The notes under the pieces are model-generated. The model saw nothing but the letters and a program-made list of their open reading frames with translations, was not told the origin of the DNA and did not search any database. Made by a program: the position numbers and the translations under genes. Positions 7,445 through 13,476 of a DNA stretch of 21,777 nt are shown here, piece after piece. The DNA comes from Alphaproteobacteria bacterium. Lineage in GTDB: Bacteria > Pseudomonadota > Alphaproteobacteria > RF32 > UBA3637. The stretch's first letter is position 1, and each line of letters begins with the position of its first letter. The stretch spans positions 1 to 21,777 of the forward strand of contig JAGBRF010000151.1 in NCBI GenBank assembly GCA_017632555.1, written 5' to 3'.

Positions 7445-8075
7445 ATTGGCTGACCCACAGGACGCGACTGATCCACAAAATTTCGTCCATTTTGAAATGG
7501 CAATCCGGATATTCGGGGTTTAATGATTTCAAATCCAACTGCATAGCGGTTTTGCGAATTAGTTCTTTAACCATAACTTCGCCGCCTTTTGTTTTAACAA
7601 CAACGCGGTCGCCATGTCGAATTTCGGATTCAGGGCAAACAATCAGGCGGTCACCTTCACGATAAACCGGTTCCATGCTGTGTCCGGATACTTCCAAAGC
7701 ATAAACGTTTTTTTCCATTTTTGTCGGAAATTCAATGCCGTCCCAACCATCACTGTTAGTGGGAAAGCCGGCATCGTCAAAGTATCCTTCCCGTCCGGCT
7801 TGCGCAAAACCCAACAATGGAATGGTCGTTGTGGGAATCATTTCTTCGCCGGCCAAAACCATAAATTCCAAAAAACTGGTCGATGTTGCTTCCAATACTT
7901 TGTTTAAGCTTTCCATGGACAGCCACCGTTTACGTCCGTCAGAACCGATTCGTTTGCTTTTATTGAAAGAAGTCGGGTCCAATCCGGCTTTTTGTGCTAA
8001 AGCAGATGGCGATAATCCCTTTTTTTGCGCCAGATTATCGATCCCTTTCCATATTTCGAAATAAGATAAGTTCAT
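7443..8075 (-). CDS. LexA/CI-like S24 repressor with N-terminal HTH
   Basis: A 210-residue transcriptional repressor with a DNA-binding head and a self-cleaving S24 peptidase tail. Residues 20-45 (LSPSALAQKAGLDPTSFNKSKR) form the helix-turn-helix. The Ala93-Gly94 cleavage pair is in GFAQAG, the catalytic Ser133 in SGHSMEP, and the Lys170 base in EVMVKEL. All parts needed for RecA-stimulated cleavage are therefore intact. The ATG is chosen because GGAAAGGA lies just upstream; the longer reading uses a TTG inside a region with no ribosome site. It is transcribed away from the phage genes and its promoter carries repeats that look like its own operators. I recall this N-terminal type as common in alphaproteobacterial chromosomes as well as prophages, so host origin is possible. 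The HTH and motifs rule out LexA itself as a confident name. Confidence 0.9.
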   Translation of the reverse strand: MNLSYFEIWKGIDNLAQKKGLSPSALAQKAGLDPTSFNKSKRIGSDGRKRWLSMESLNKVLEATSTSFLEFMVLAGEEMIPTTTIPLLGFAQAGREGYFDDAGFPTNSDGWDGIEFPTKMEKNVYALEVSGHSMEPVYREGDRLIVCPESEIRHGDRVVVKTKGGEVMVKELIRKTAMQLDLKSLNPEYPDCHFKMDEILWISRVLWVSQ

Positions 8076-8121
8076 TTTTGCTTGTCCTTTCCTTTTGGGT
8101 GTCAATTTTTCTATTATTACG

Positions 8122-8150
8122 AGTATACAATAGGAAAAAATAAAAGTAAA
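8122..8150 (-). promoter_or_regulatory. Repressor promoter
   Basis: On the minus strand TTTACT and TATACT are separated by exactly 17 bp. One AATAGGA element lies in the spacer next to the -10 box and another begins at the -35 box, which suggests autoregulation of the repressor. Confidence 0.65.
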
Positions 8151-8155
8151 TAGGA
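8129..8155. repeat. Paired AATAGGA direct repeats, likely operator half-sites
   Basis: AATAGGA occurs at 8129-8135 and again at 8149-8155, a spacing of exactly 20 bp, about two helical turns, so both are on one face of the DNA. The second copy overlaps the repressor -35 box. Inverted copies form part of the dyad sites at 8183 and 9060. Confidence 0.5.
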
Positions 8156-8173
8156 AATTTTATATTTTTTTTG

Positions 8174-8202
8174 TTGACATTATGGGAAAATAATCCTATT
8201 CA
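8174..8202 (+). promoter_or_regulatory. Early promoter of the phage-like module
   Basis: A perfect -35 TTGACA is followed after 17 bp by TATTCA as -10. It reads toward the putative late regulator, leaving a leader of about 75 bases. A dyad operator lies between and partly over the -10 box, so a bound repressor would block RNA polymerase. Confidence 0.65.
8183..8198. promoter_or_regulatory. Repressor operator candidate in the early promoter
   Basis: TGGGA-AAATAA-TCCTA, a 16-bp dyad of the form TAGGA-N6-TCCTA with one mismatch. It sits between the -35 and -10 boxes. The same dyad, with a different single mismatch, occurs at the late promoter. Confidence 0.55.
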
Positions 8203-8286
8203 GAAAAAAGAGACGAGAGAATCGTTAGTTTAAAAATAAATTCTCGTTTTAGTTGTGTAAAATTAAACAAATTTTAAAAGGGAAAA

Positions 8287-8685
8287 ATGAAGATGAATAA
8301 AGAAAATAACATAATTATAACGGACAATCGGCCGGTGCGTTTATTTGATAATGCGGAAGATGCGTGGATGTGGTTTTGCTTTTGTGAAACAACCCCAAAA
8401 TCATTCAAACGGGATAAAAGTAATGTCGCTTGGCCGTGTGAAACTTCCGATATTGCGATTGTTGTTAAACGTTTATTGCAACAAAAAATTTTAACGGCGG
8501 CACATTTGAAAATATTGGAACTTTATGGTTTGAAACAAATTCCGCCATACGAAAAAGACGGTGATCCAAAACAGCATTGTCAATTGTGGCGTCAAGCTTT
8601 ACAGCGGATTTTGGAACCTTTAAAGATGAAGGGAATTGTTGATATGGCCGGAACGGTTTTTAAATTTTGCGGGGCAATGAAATGA
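8287..8685 (+). CDS. Small putative regulator, candidate late antiterminator
   Basis: A 132-residue soluble protein, first gene after the early promoter. I see no named domain. It has an N-terminal AEDAWMWFCFCE segment, a middle with WPCETSDIAIVVKRLL, and a C-terminal helical region with LKILELYG and LWRQALQRILEPLKMKGIV, a pattern like small DNA-binding regulators of phage late genes (Q, RinA or ArpU type). Position supports this: it lies, with one coupled gene, just before a promoter followed by two terminators, which is where Q sits in lambdoid phages. Two ATGs six bases apart could start it; AAAAGGG is better spaced for the second. I have an impression of similar proteins next to podovirus-like clusters in Rhodospirillales but cannot verify it. 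The antiterminator role is inference. Confidence 0.7.
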   Translation: MKMNKENNIIITDNRPVRLFDNAEDAWMWFCFCETTPKSFKRDKSNVAWPCETSDIAIVVKRLLQQKILTAAHLKILELYGLKQIPPYEKDGDPKQHCQLWRQALQRILEPLKMKGIVDMAGTVFKFCGAMK

Positions 8686-9062
8686 TAAAAGAACGATTAA
8701 ACGGATACAGATTTGAAAAAGCAGTTGTCGGTTTTGGCGGACAACCGACTTTGTGGTGGATGCGTTTTTTGAAAAAAGGATTTTATCATTGCTTTGTTGC
8801 ATTGGGGCGACAAAACGAATGGATAATAATCGACCCTTTGTTGCATTTTACGGATGTAATTTTGGTGCGTGACATAAACATTTATTCGTTTTTCAAAAAG
8901 CGCGGTTATCGATTCGTTGATGTATTGTTAAAAGAACCCCAAAAAATACGATTACGTGTAATGCCGTACACTTGCGTTGAAACCGTTAAACGCTTTATAG
9001 GAGTTGATAAATCCTTTATTTTCACGCCTTACAGGCTGTTTTGCTACTTAAATAAAAAATAG
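8682..9062 (+). CDS. Putative permuted papain-fold (NlpC/P60-like) protein
   Basis: A 126-residue protein whose ATG overlaps the previous stop as ATGA, so translation is probably coupled. It has GFYHCFVAL with His36, then WIIIDPLLH with Asp51, then MPYTCVETVKRFIG with Cys98. A His, then an acidic or polar residue, then Cys within CVExV is the order seen in circularly permuted papain-fold proteins such as the YiiX/LRAT group of the NlpC/P60 superfamily. There is no signal peptide. In this early operon it could act on peptidoglycan or on a host protein; no substrate can be given. A related conserved protein is, as I recall, found beside portal genes in other alphaproteobacterial prophages. The fold is a hypothesis from three spaced motifs. 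Confidence 0.7.
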   Translation: MIKERLNGYRFEKAVVGFGGQPTLWWMRFLKKGFYHCFVALGRQNEWIIIDPLLHFTDVILVRDINIYSFFKKRGYRFVDVLLKEPQKIRLRVMPYTCVETVKRFIGVDKSFIFTPYRLFCYLNKK

Positions 9063-9075
9063 GAAAAAAATCCTT
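9060..9075. promoter_or_regulatory. Repressor operator candidate at the late promoter
   Basis: TAGGA-AAAAAA-TCCTT, the same 16-bp dyad as at the early promoter with one mismatch in the right arm. Its last two bases are the first two of the -35 box, so occupancy should block the late promoter. It begins at the stop codon of the preceding gene. Confidence 0.55.
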
Positions 9076-9102
9076 GACATTTGGTTGAAAGTGTGATATA
9101 GT
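9074..9102 (+). promoter_or_regulatory. Strong late promoter
   Basis: TTGACA, 17-bp spacer, TATAGT: five to six of six consensus bases in each box. Transcription should start near 9109, about 130 bases before the first structural-operon ATG. Confidence 0.8.
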
Positions 9103-9134
9103 ATTTTACAGTTGGTTGGGAAAAGTGTATCTGA

Positions 9135-9165
9135 AGCCTCCTTTGTATAAAGGGGGCTTTTTTTT
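9135..9165 (+). terminator. First leader terminator of the late operon
   Basis: A 10-bp stem (one G-T pair) with a GTAT loop followed by at least seven T residues. It lies only about 25 bases after the expected late start site, and would also stop early-operon read-through. Confidence 0.88.
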
Positions 9166-9170
9166 ATTGA

Positions 9171-9201
9171 ACGGACTGCTTTCGGGTGGTCCGTTTTTTT
9201 T
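9171..9201 (+). terminator. Second leader terminator of the late operon
   Basis: ACGGAC/GTCCGT stem extended inward to 9 pairs with two G-T pairs, a 6-base loop, and eight T residues. It follows the first terminator by 5 bases, so the late genes are shielded by a tandem pair. Confidence 0.85.
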
Positions 9202-9236
9202 AACCGACTTTGGTTCTTTTTAATAAGGAGAAATCT

Positions 9237-9434
9237 ATGAAAAAAGTAAAAGAAGTTATTGGTTTGCAACCTGTTACACACCAAGTAACGACAATTTCGC
9301 CCACTGTTGTTGAAACAAAAGACGATGGTTATTTGGCGCGTCATGCGGGATTGCAAACCGTTCAAACATCTATGCGCGGAATTTTAAGGAAAAACGAAAA
9401 CTCGCCACAACGCAAAAAATTATTGGGAGAATAA
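9237..9434 (+). CDS. Small phage protein, first gene of the late operon
   Basis: A 65-residue protein with no recognised domain. The ATG giving MKKVKEVIGL follows AAGGAG at ideal spacing, whereas the longer reading lacks a ribosome site. The protein is polar, with a basic C-terminus (GILRKNENSPQRKKLL) and no membrane segment, and ends one base before the portal ATG. Small proteins in this place in other podovirus-like clusters are uncharacterised; it could be a head-assembly accessory or DNA-binding protein, but the sequence does not decide. Confidence 0.65.
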   Translation: MKKVKEVIGLQPVTHQVTTISPTVVETKDDGYLARHAGLQTVQTSMRGILRKNENSPQRKKLLGE

Positions 9435-9435
9435 A

Positions 9436-10902
9436 ATGTTGACTGTTTCTAATTTATATCAAAGATTTTTGAAAATGAAATCGCATCGTCAGGCATTGGA
9501 AAATACTTGGCGTGAATGTTACGAGTTTGCTTTGCCGCAACGTGAAGGATTGCTTTCCGGTGTATCCAGTCAAGTTGATCGTCTGTTTGACGGAACAGCG
9601 CCCGATTGCGTTGATCAGTTGGCGGCGTCCATTTTTTCGGAACTGACTCCGCCTTGGTGCAAATGGTTTGACTTAAAAGCCGGTGTTGAAGTAGATAAAG
9701 AGGATAAGGAAACTATTCAAAGTCTGCAAAACATTGCCGATATTTTGAAAAATCATTTGAATCAATCAACGTTCAGTGTTGAAATGCACCAATGCTTTTT
9801 GGATTTGGTAACTGTCGGTACGGCTTGCTTGTTATTCGAAGAATCCAGATTGGGTGAAAAAACAGCGTTTCATTTCACGGCAATTCCTTTGTCGGAAATA
9901 TACGTTGATGAAGGATATTCGGGGCGGTTAGATACGACTTATCGATATTGTCAATTACCTTTATCGACTTTGATGCAACGTTTTGAACGGGCAAAAGTCG
10001 TTGATGAAAAAGCTTTGAAGGACGAAAATCCGGCTGACATTTTAATTCCGATTGTTGAATGTGTCGTTCCGCGTTTGACGGGCGGATATGATTATGTTGC
10101 TTTTGTGGAAAAGGATAATAATCATTTATTCAGTCCGGCTGAACAGTTTTTGTTAAAGGAAGGATTTTTTGAAACATCGCCTTTTATCACTTTCAGATGG
10201 TTAAAAGCCCCCGGTGAAATTTACGGTCGTTCACCCGTTATGAAAGCATTACCCGACATTAAAACAACAAACAAAGTTGTCGAACTGATTTTGAAAAATG
10301 CCAGCATAGCCGTGACGGGTATTTGGCAAGCGGAAGATGACGGCGTTTTGAATCCGGCAAACATTCGATTGGTTCCCGGAACGATTATTCCGAAAGCTGT
10401 CGGGTCAAAAGGATTGACACCTTTGCAACCGGCCGGTGATTTTGATGTATCTCAACTGATATTGTCGGATTTACGTGCCCGTATTCGTCACGCTTTGTTG
10501 ACGGATAAGTTGGGTCAAGTTCAAAGTACGCAAATGACGGCAACGGAAGTGTTGGAACGTTCGGCCGAAATGGTGCGTATTTTGGGTGCAACTTACGGAC
10601 GTTTGCAATCCGAATTGTTGACGCCGTTGATTGAACGTGCTTTGGGCATTTTGCGCAGACGCGGGGAAATCCCCGATTTGTATTTGGATGGTCGGTTGGT
10701 TTCAATTTCTTATCAATCACCGATTGCTTCATTACAAAAAGGGCAAGAAGCATCAAATGCTTTGGCGTTCATTCGTTCTTTGACGGATATGAAAGTTGAA
10801 GCCACACAAATGATAGATGTCTTTGGTTTTGCAAAATGGTTGGCGGCGCGATTGAATGTGCCTTTATCGTTGATAAAAGACATAGGGGAGCCGGCAAAAT
10901 GA
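9436..10902 (+). CDS. Portal (T7-like head-to-tail connector) protein
   Basis: A 488-residue portal subunit of the head-tail connector family typified by T7 gp8 (PF12236). Twelve copies form the ring at one capsid vertex through which DNA is packaged and ejected. The N-terminal region with ENTWRECYEFALPQR and VDRLFDGTAPDCVDQLAASIFSELTPPW is characteristic, as are FRWLKAPGEIYGRSPVMKALPDIKTTNK and the later TQMTATEVLERSAEMVRILG helix. Length is slightly below T7 gp8. It is complete with no frameshift and overlaps the next gene by an ATGA. It is the first large gene of the structural operon, as in the T7 order. Confidence 0.92.
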   Translation: MLTVSNLYQRFLKMKSHRQALENTWRECYEFALPQREGLLSGVSSQVDRLFDGTAPDCVDQLAASIFSELTPPWCKWFDLKAGVEVDKEDKETIQSLQNIADILKNHLNQSTFSVEMHQCFLDLVTVGTACLLFEESRLGEKTAFHFTAIPLSEIYVDEGYSGRLDTTYRYCQLPLSTLMQRFERAKVVDEKALKDENPADILIPIVECVVPRLTGGYDYVAFVEKDNNHLFSPAEQFLLKEGFFETSPFITFRWLKAPGEIYGRSPVMKALPDIKTTNKVVELILKNASIAVTGIWQAEDDGVLNPANIRLVPGTIIPKAVGSKGLTPLQPAGDFDVSQLILSDLRARIRHALLTDKLGQVQSTQMTATEVLERSAEMVRILGATYGRLQSELLTPLIERALGILRRRGEIPDLYLDGRLVSISYQSPIASLQKGQEASNALAFIRSLTDMKVEATQMIDVFGFAKWLAARLNVPLSLIKDIGEPAK

Positions 10903-11147
10903 AATTCGGTTGGGCTTTTTTGGAAAATCAACAATCACCATCTGTGCCGGACGAATTGGCAAAATCGTTTGTCAGATGTTTTTCTTCCGCTGACGGTAAA
11001 CGGGTGTTGAGTTATTTGTCAGATCAAATCAAAAATCGTTTTTTACCGGCTTCGGCCAGCACAAACGAATTGTGGTTTCAGGAAGGAAAACGTGCTTTGT
11101 TGGCACACATTGAACATTTAATAAACAAAGGAAAAAAAGGAGAATAA
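10899..11147 (+). CDS. Bbp19-like phage protein
   Basis: An 82-residue protein whose ATG overlaps the portal stop (ATGA). It matches the pattern I know for the Bbp19 family, named from Bordetella phage BPP-1: a phenylalanine-rich start, FVRCFSSADGKRVLSYL, then WFQEGKRALLAHIEHLI. These proteins lie between portal and scaffold in podovirus-like clusters. Function is not established, though a role in head or packaging assembly is likely from position. The start is decided by coupling and by the conserved length. Confidence 0.75.
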   Translation: MKFGWAFLENQQSPSVPDELAKSFVRCFSSADGKRVLSYLSDQIKNRFLPASASTNELWFQEGKRALLAHIEHLINKGKKGE

Positions 11148-11150
11148 AAA

Positions 11151-11858
11151 ATGGCAGAAAATTTAATGCAAAATAACAAAAACGAAATTCCATCTAAATT
11201 TTTAGATGCAAAGGGCAACTTAAATGCGGATGCATTATTGCAATCTTATTTGGAATTGGAAAAGAAAATGGGAACAATGGTTCATATTCCCGCATCTGAT
11301 GCTTCGGACGATGAACGTAAAGCTTTTTATCAAAAATTGGGCGTTCCGACAAATGCCGAAGATTATCACTTGGAAATAAAAAATGAATTATTGGCATCAG
11401 ATCCGGAAGTCAATCAACGTTTATGCAATTTGGGATTTACAAACGCCCAAGTTCAAGCCGTTTATGATTTGGCGGCCGAAAAGGTTTTGCCGGTTATCGA
11501 AGAATTGGCGCAAGATTATGAAGCTTCTCGTCAACGTGCTTTGTTGGAAAATCATTTTGGCGGCAAAGAACGTTTTGAAGAAGTCGCGCGTCAAATTACC
11601 GGATGGGCGAAACAAAATCTTTTGACGGAAGTCTTTGATGCCCTGTCAACAACATACGAAGGTGTTTTGACACTTTATAAAATGATGGAAAACGGTGAAC
11701 CGGCAATTTTGCCAAAAGGAACACCGGCAAACGAAATTTTGGATGAAGAAGGTTTGAAAAAATTGATGATGTCGCCGAAATATTGGCGCGATCAAGACCC
11801 CGGCATTTTGAAAAAAGTTTCAGACGGGTTCAATCGTCTTTATTCAAACAAAAGATAA
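11151..11858 (+). CDS. Putative scaffolding / capsid assembly protein
   Basis: A 235-residue, acidic, mostly helical protein between portal and capsid, the place of T7 gp9. It has no catalytic motif. The N-terminus (about 1-60) looks disordered and charged. A segment with YQKLGVPTNAEDY is typical of alphaproteobacterial phage scaffold-like proteins, and long helices follow with ALLENHFGGKERFEEVARQI. The C-terminus, with LMMSPKYWRDQDPGILKKVSDGFNRLY, is basic, as expected for the coat-binding end of scaffold proteins. AAAGGAG precedes the ATG. The role follows from position and composition rather than a signature motif. Confidence 0.78.
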   Translation: MAENLMQNNKNEIPSKFLDAKGNLNADALLQSYLELEKKMGTMVHIPASDASDDERKAFYQKLGVPTNAEDYHLEIKNELLASDPEVNQRLCNLGFTNAQVQAVYDLAAEKVLPVIEELAQDYEASRQRALLENHFGGKERFEEVARQITGWAKQNLLTEVFDALSTTYEGVLTLYKMMENGEPAILPKGTPANEILDEEGLKKLMMSPKYWRDQDPGILKKVSDGFNRLYSNKR

Positions 11859-11974
11859 AAGACAATCGCATTTGCGACCTTTTATTTGTTTTTACGAACG
11901 GGCGGTTTTGTCCATAACCTGTTGTAAAAAGCGTAAAAGAAAAAATAACAATAACTAAAAAAAGGAATAAAAAT

Positions 11975-12844
11975 ATGACAGATGAAGTATCTACTGCAAT
12001 AGATGCCGCTTTTGTGAAACATTTTCAAGCAGAAGTGGTAACGGCATATCAACAAATGGGTTCTAAATTGCGCTCAACAGTGCGTTCAAAGAACAATGTT
12101 GTCGGTGCCAGCACAACTTTCCAAGTAATCGGTAAAGGAAGTGCAACAACAAAAACCCGTAACGGTGCAATTACGGCGATGAGCTTGACACATACACCGG
12201 TCGAATGCACTTTGACAGATTATTATGCAGGTGCTTGGGTTGACAAATTGGATGAATTAAAAGTCGGTCATGATGAACGCAGAGCAATCGCACAAATGGG
12301 TGCTTATGCTTTGGGTCGCAAAACTGATGATTTGATTATCACGGCTTTGAACACATCTACAAACACAATCGGTTCAGCATTGGCTCCGGTCAATTTGGAT
12401 AAAGCAACTATTTTGCAAGCGTTCACTGCGTTAAACAGCGCTGATGTCCCGGATGATGGCGAACGTTATGCTTTGGTGGCTCCGGAACAATGGAACCAAT
12501 TGTTGAACATTGAAGAATTTTCTTCTGCCAACTATGTCGGCGACAAAACGCCGTTTATTGCCGGTTGTGAAAGCCGTAAATGGTTGGGCATCAACTGGAT
12601 TATGCATACGGGTTTGCCAAAAGATACCGGAATTCATACTTGCTTTATTTATCACAAAAATGCAATCGGTCACGCCGTTGGTATGGATATCAAAACAGAT
12701 ATTACATGGCACGGGGATTATGCTGCACATTTTGTGAACAGTATGATGAGCCAAGGCGCTTGTATGATTGATGATTCAGCTGCCGTTAAAATTGTTTGCA
12801 ACGACACACCTGTTGAAGCAGATGAAGGTGATGGTGAATCTTAA
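11975..12844 (+). CDS. Major capsid protein
   Basis: A 289-residue coat protein of the family annotated as phage capsid protein in many alphaproteobacterial podovirus-like prophages. It follows the scaffold and precedes the tail tube genes. Recognisable parts are the N-terminal HFQAEVVTAYQQMGSKLRSTV, the CTLTDYYAGAWVDKLDELK region, RYALVAPEQWNQLL, and GINWIMHTGLP near the C-terminus. The acidic tail DEGDGES is unusual but short. It is complete and has an AAAGGA ribosome site. The 116-bp gap before it holds no clear promoter; only a 5-bp palindromic TCGCA/TGCGA is seen. The gene is followed by a strong hairpin, a common way to raise capsid mRNA stability. Confidence 0.88.
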   Translation: MTDEVSTAIDAAFVKHFQAEVVTAYQQMGSKLRSTVRSKNNVVGASTTFQVIGKGSATTKTRNGAITAMSLTHTPVECTLTDYYAGAWVDKLDELKVGHDERRAIAQMGAYALGRKTDDLIITALNTSTNTIGSALAPVNLDKATILQAFTALNSADVPDDGERYALVAPEQWNQLLNIEEFSSANYVGDKTPFIAGCESRKWLGINWIMHTGLPKDTGIHTCFIYHKNAIGHAVGMDIKTDITWHGDYAAHFVNSMMSQGACMIDDSAAVKIVCNDTPVEADEGDGES

Positions 12845-12857
12845 AAATTAAAACAGT

Positions 12858-12881
12858 AAAGGGGGTGTAAAAGCCCCCTTT
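12858..12881 (+). other. Post-capsid mRNA hairpin
   Basis: A perfect 8-bp stem AAAGGGGG/CCCCCTTT with an 8-base loop just after the capsid stop. It lacks a T-run, so it is more likely a partial terminator or an RNA-stabilising or processing element than a full stop. Confidence 0.6.
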
Positions 12882-12906
12882 ACACATTTAGACAAAGGAG
12901 TGAAAA

Positions 12907-13476
12907 ATGGCACAATCGGCTATTTCTTTATGTTCAAAAGCACTGGTCAAATTGGGTGCGCAACCGATATCTTCTTTTTTGGAAAATACGGCGGAAGCGG
13001 AAATTGCTTCCCAACTTTACCAACCAATCAGAGATGATTTGTTGTCGGCTTATCCTTGGCGTTTTGCAACCGCACAAACACAGTTAAATCAATTGGTCGA
13101 AGCACCGAAAGCGGATTTTCGATGTGCCTATCAGTTACCAAATGATTTTTTGCGTGTTTTGTCCGCCGGTGTCAATAATGTCGGGCGGGGGCTTAATTAT
13201 CGAATTTATGAAAAAACATTACAATGCAATGATTCAAATGTGATATTGACTTACATTTTTAATCCGCAAGAACAAAATTATCCGCCTTTCTTTAATCAAC
13301 TGTTGATAGCCAAATTGGCGGCGGAATTTTGTTTGCCTTTGACGGAAAATACGTCAAGAACGGAATTTTTAACCAGACAAGCAAATGATTTGTTTGCAAA
13401 AGCAAAATTGATTGATGCACAACAGGATATTCCAACTGGAATTACGGATTTTTCTTTGATAGGAGTCAGATTATGA
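12907..13476 (+). CDS. Tail tubular protein A (T7 gp11-like)
   Basis: A 189-residue head-to-tail adaptor that forms the ring below the portal. The start SAISLCSKALVKLGAQPISSF and the segment RDDLLSAYPWRFATAQTQL are the family hallmarks, followed by AYQLPNDFLRVL. ATGA overlap with the next gene indicates translational coupling, as expected for the gp11/gp12 pair. AAAGGAG provides the ribosome site. Confidence 0.9.
   Translation: MAQSAISLCSKALVKLGAQPISSFLENTAEAEIASQLYQPIRDDLLSAYPWRFATAQTQLNQLVEAPKADFRCAYQLPNDFLRVLSAGVNNVGRGLNYRIYEKTLQCNDSNVILTYIFNPQEQNYPPFFNQLLIAKLAAEFCLPLTENTSRTEFLTRQANDLFAKAKLIDAQQDIPTGITDFSLIGVRL

Noticed and set aside
7443..8075. Calling the repressor LexA
   Set aside because: The N-terminal DNA-binding part and the A-G/S/K spacing resemble LexA/CI broadly, but the HTH is not the winged LexA type.
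8213..8247. Imperfect inverted repeat ACGAGAGAAT / ATTCTCGT in the early leader
   Set aside because: One arm has a 2-base bulge and the loop is long (17 bases); no T-run or known riboswitch shape. Could be a weak leader hairpin only.
11866..11877. Short palindrome TCGCA-TT-TGCGA before the capsid gene
   Set aside because: The stem is only 5 bp with a 2-base gap and no T-run; not a credible terminator, and no promoter is seen in this gap.
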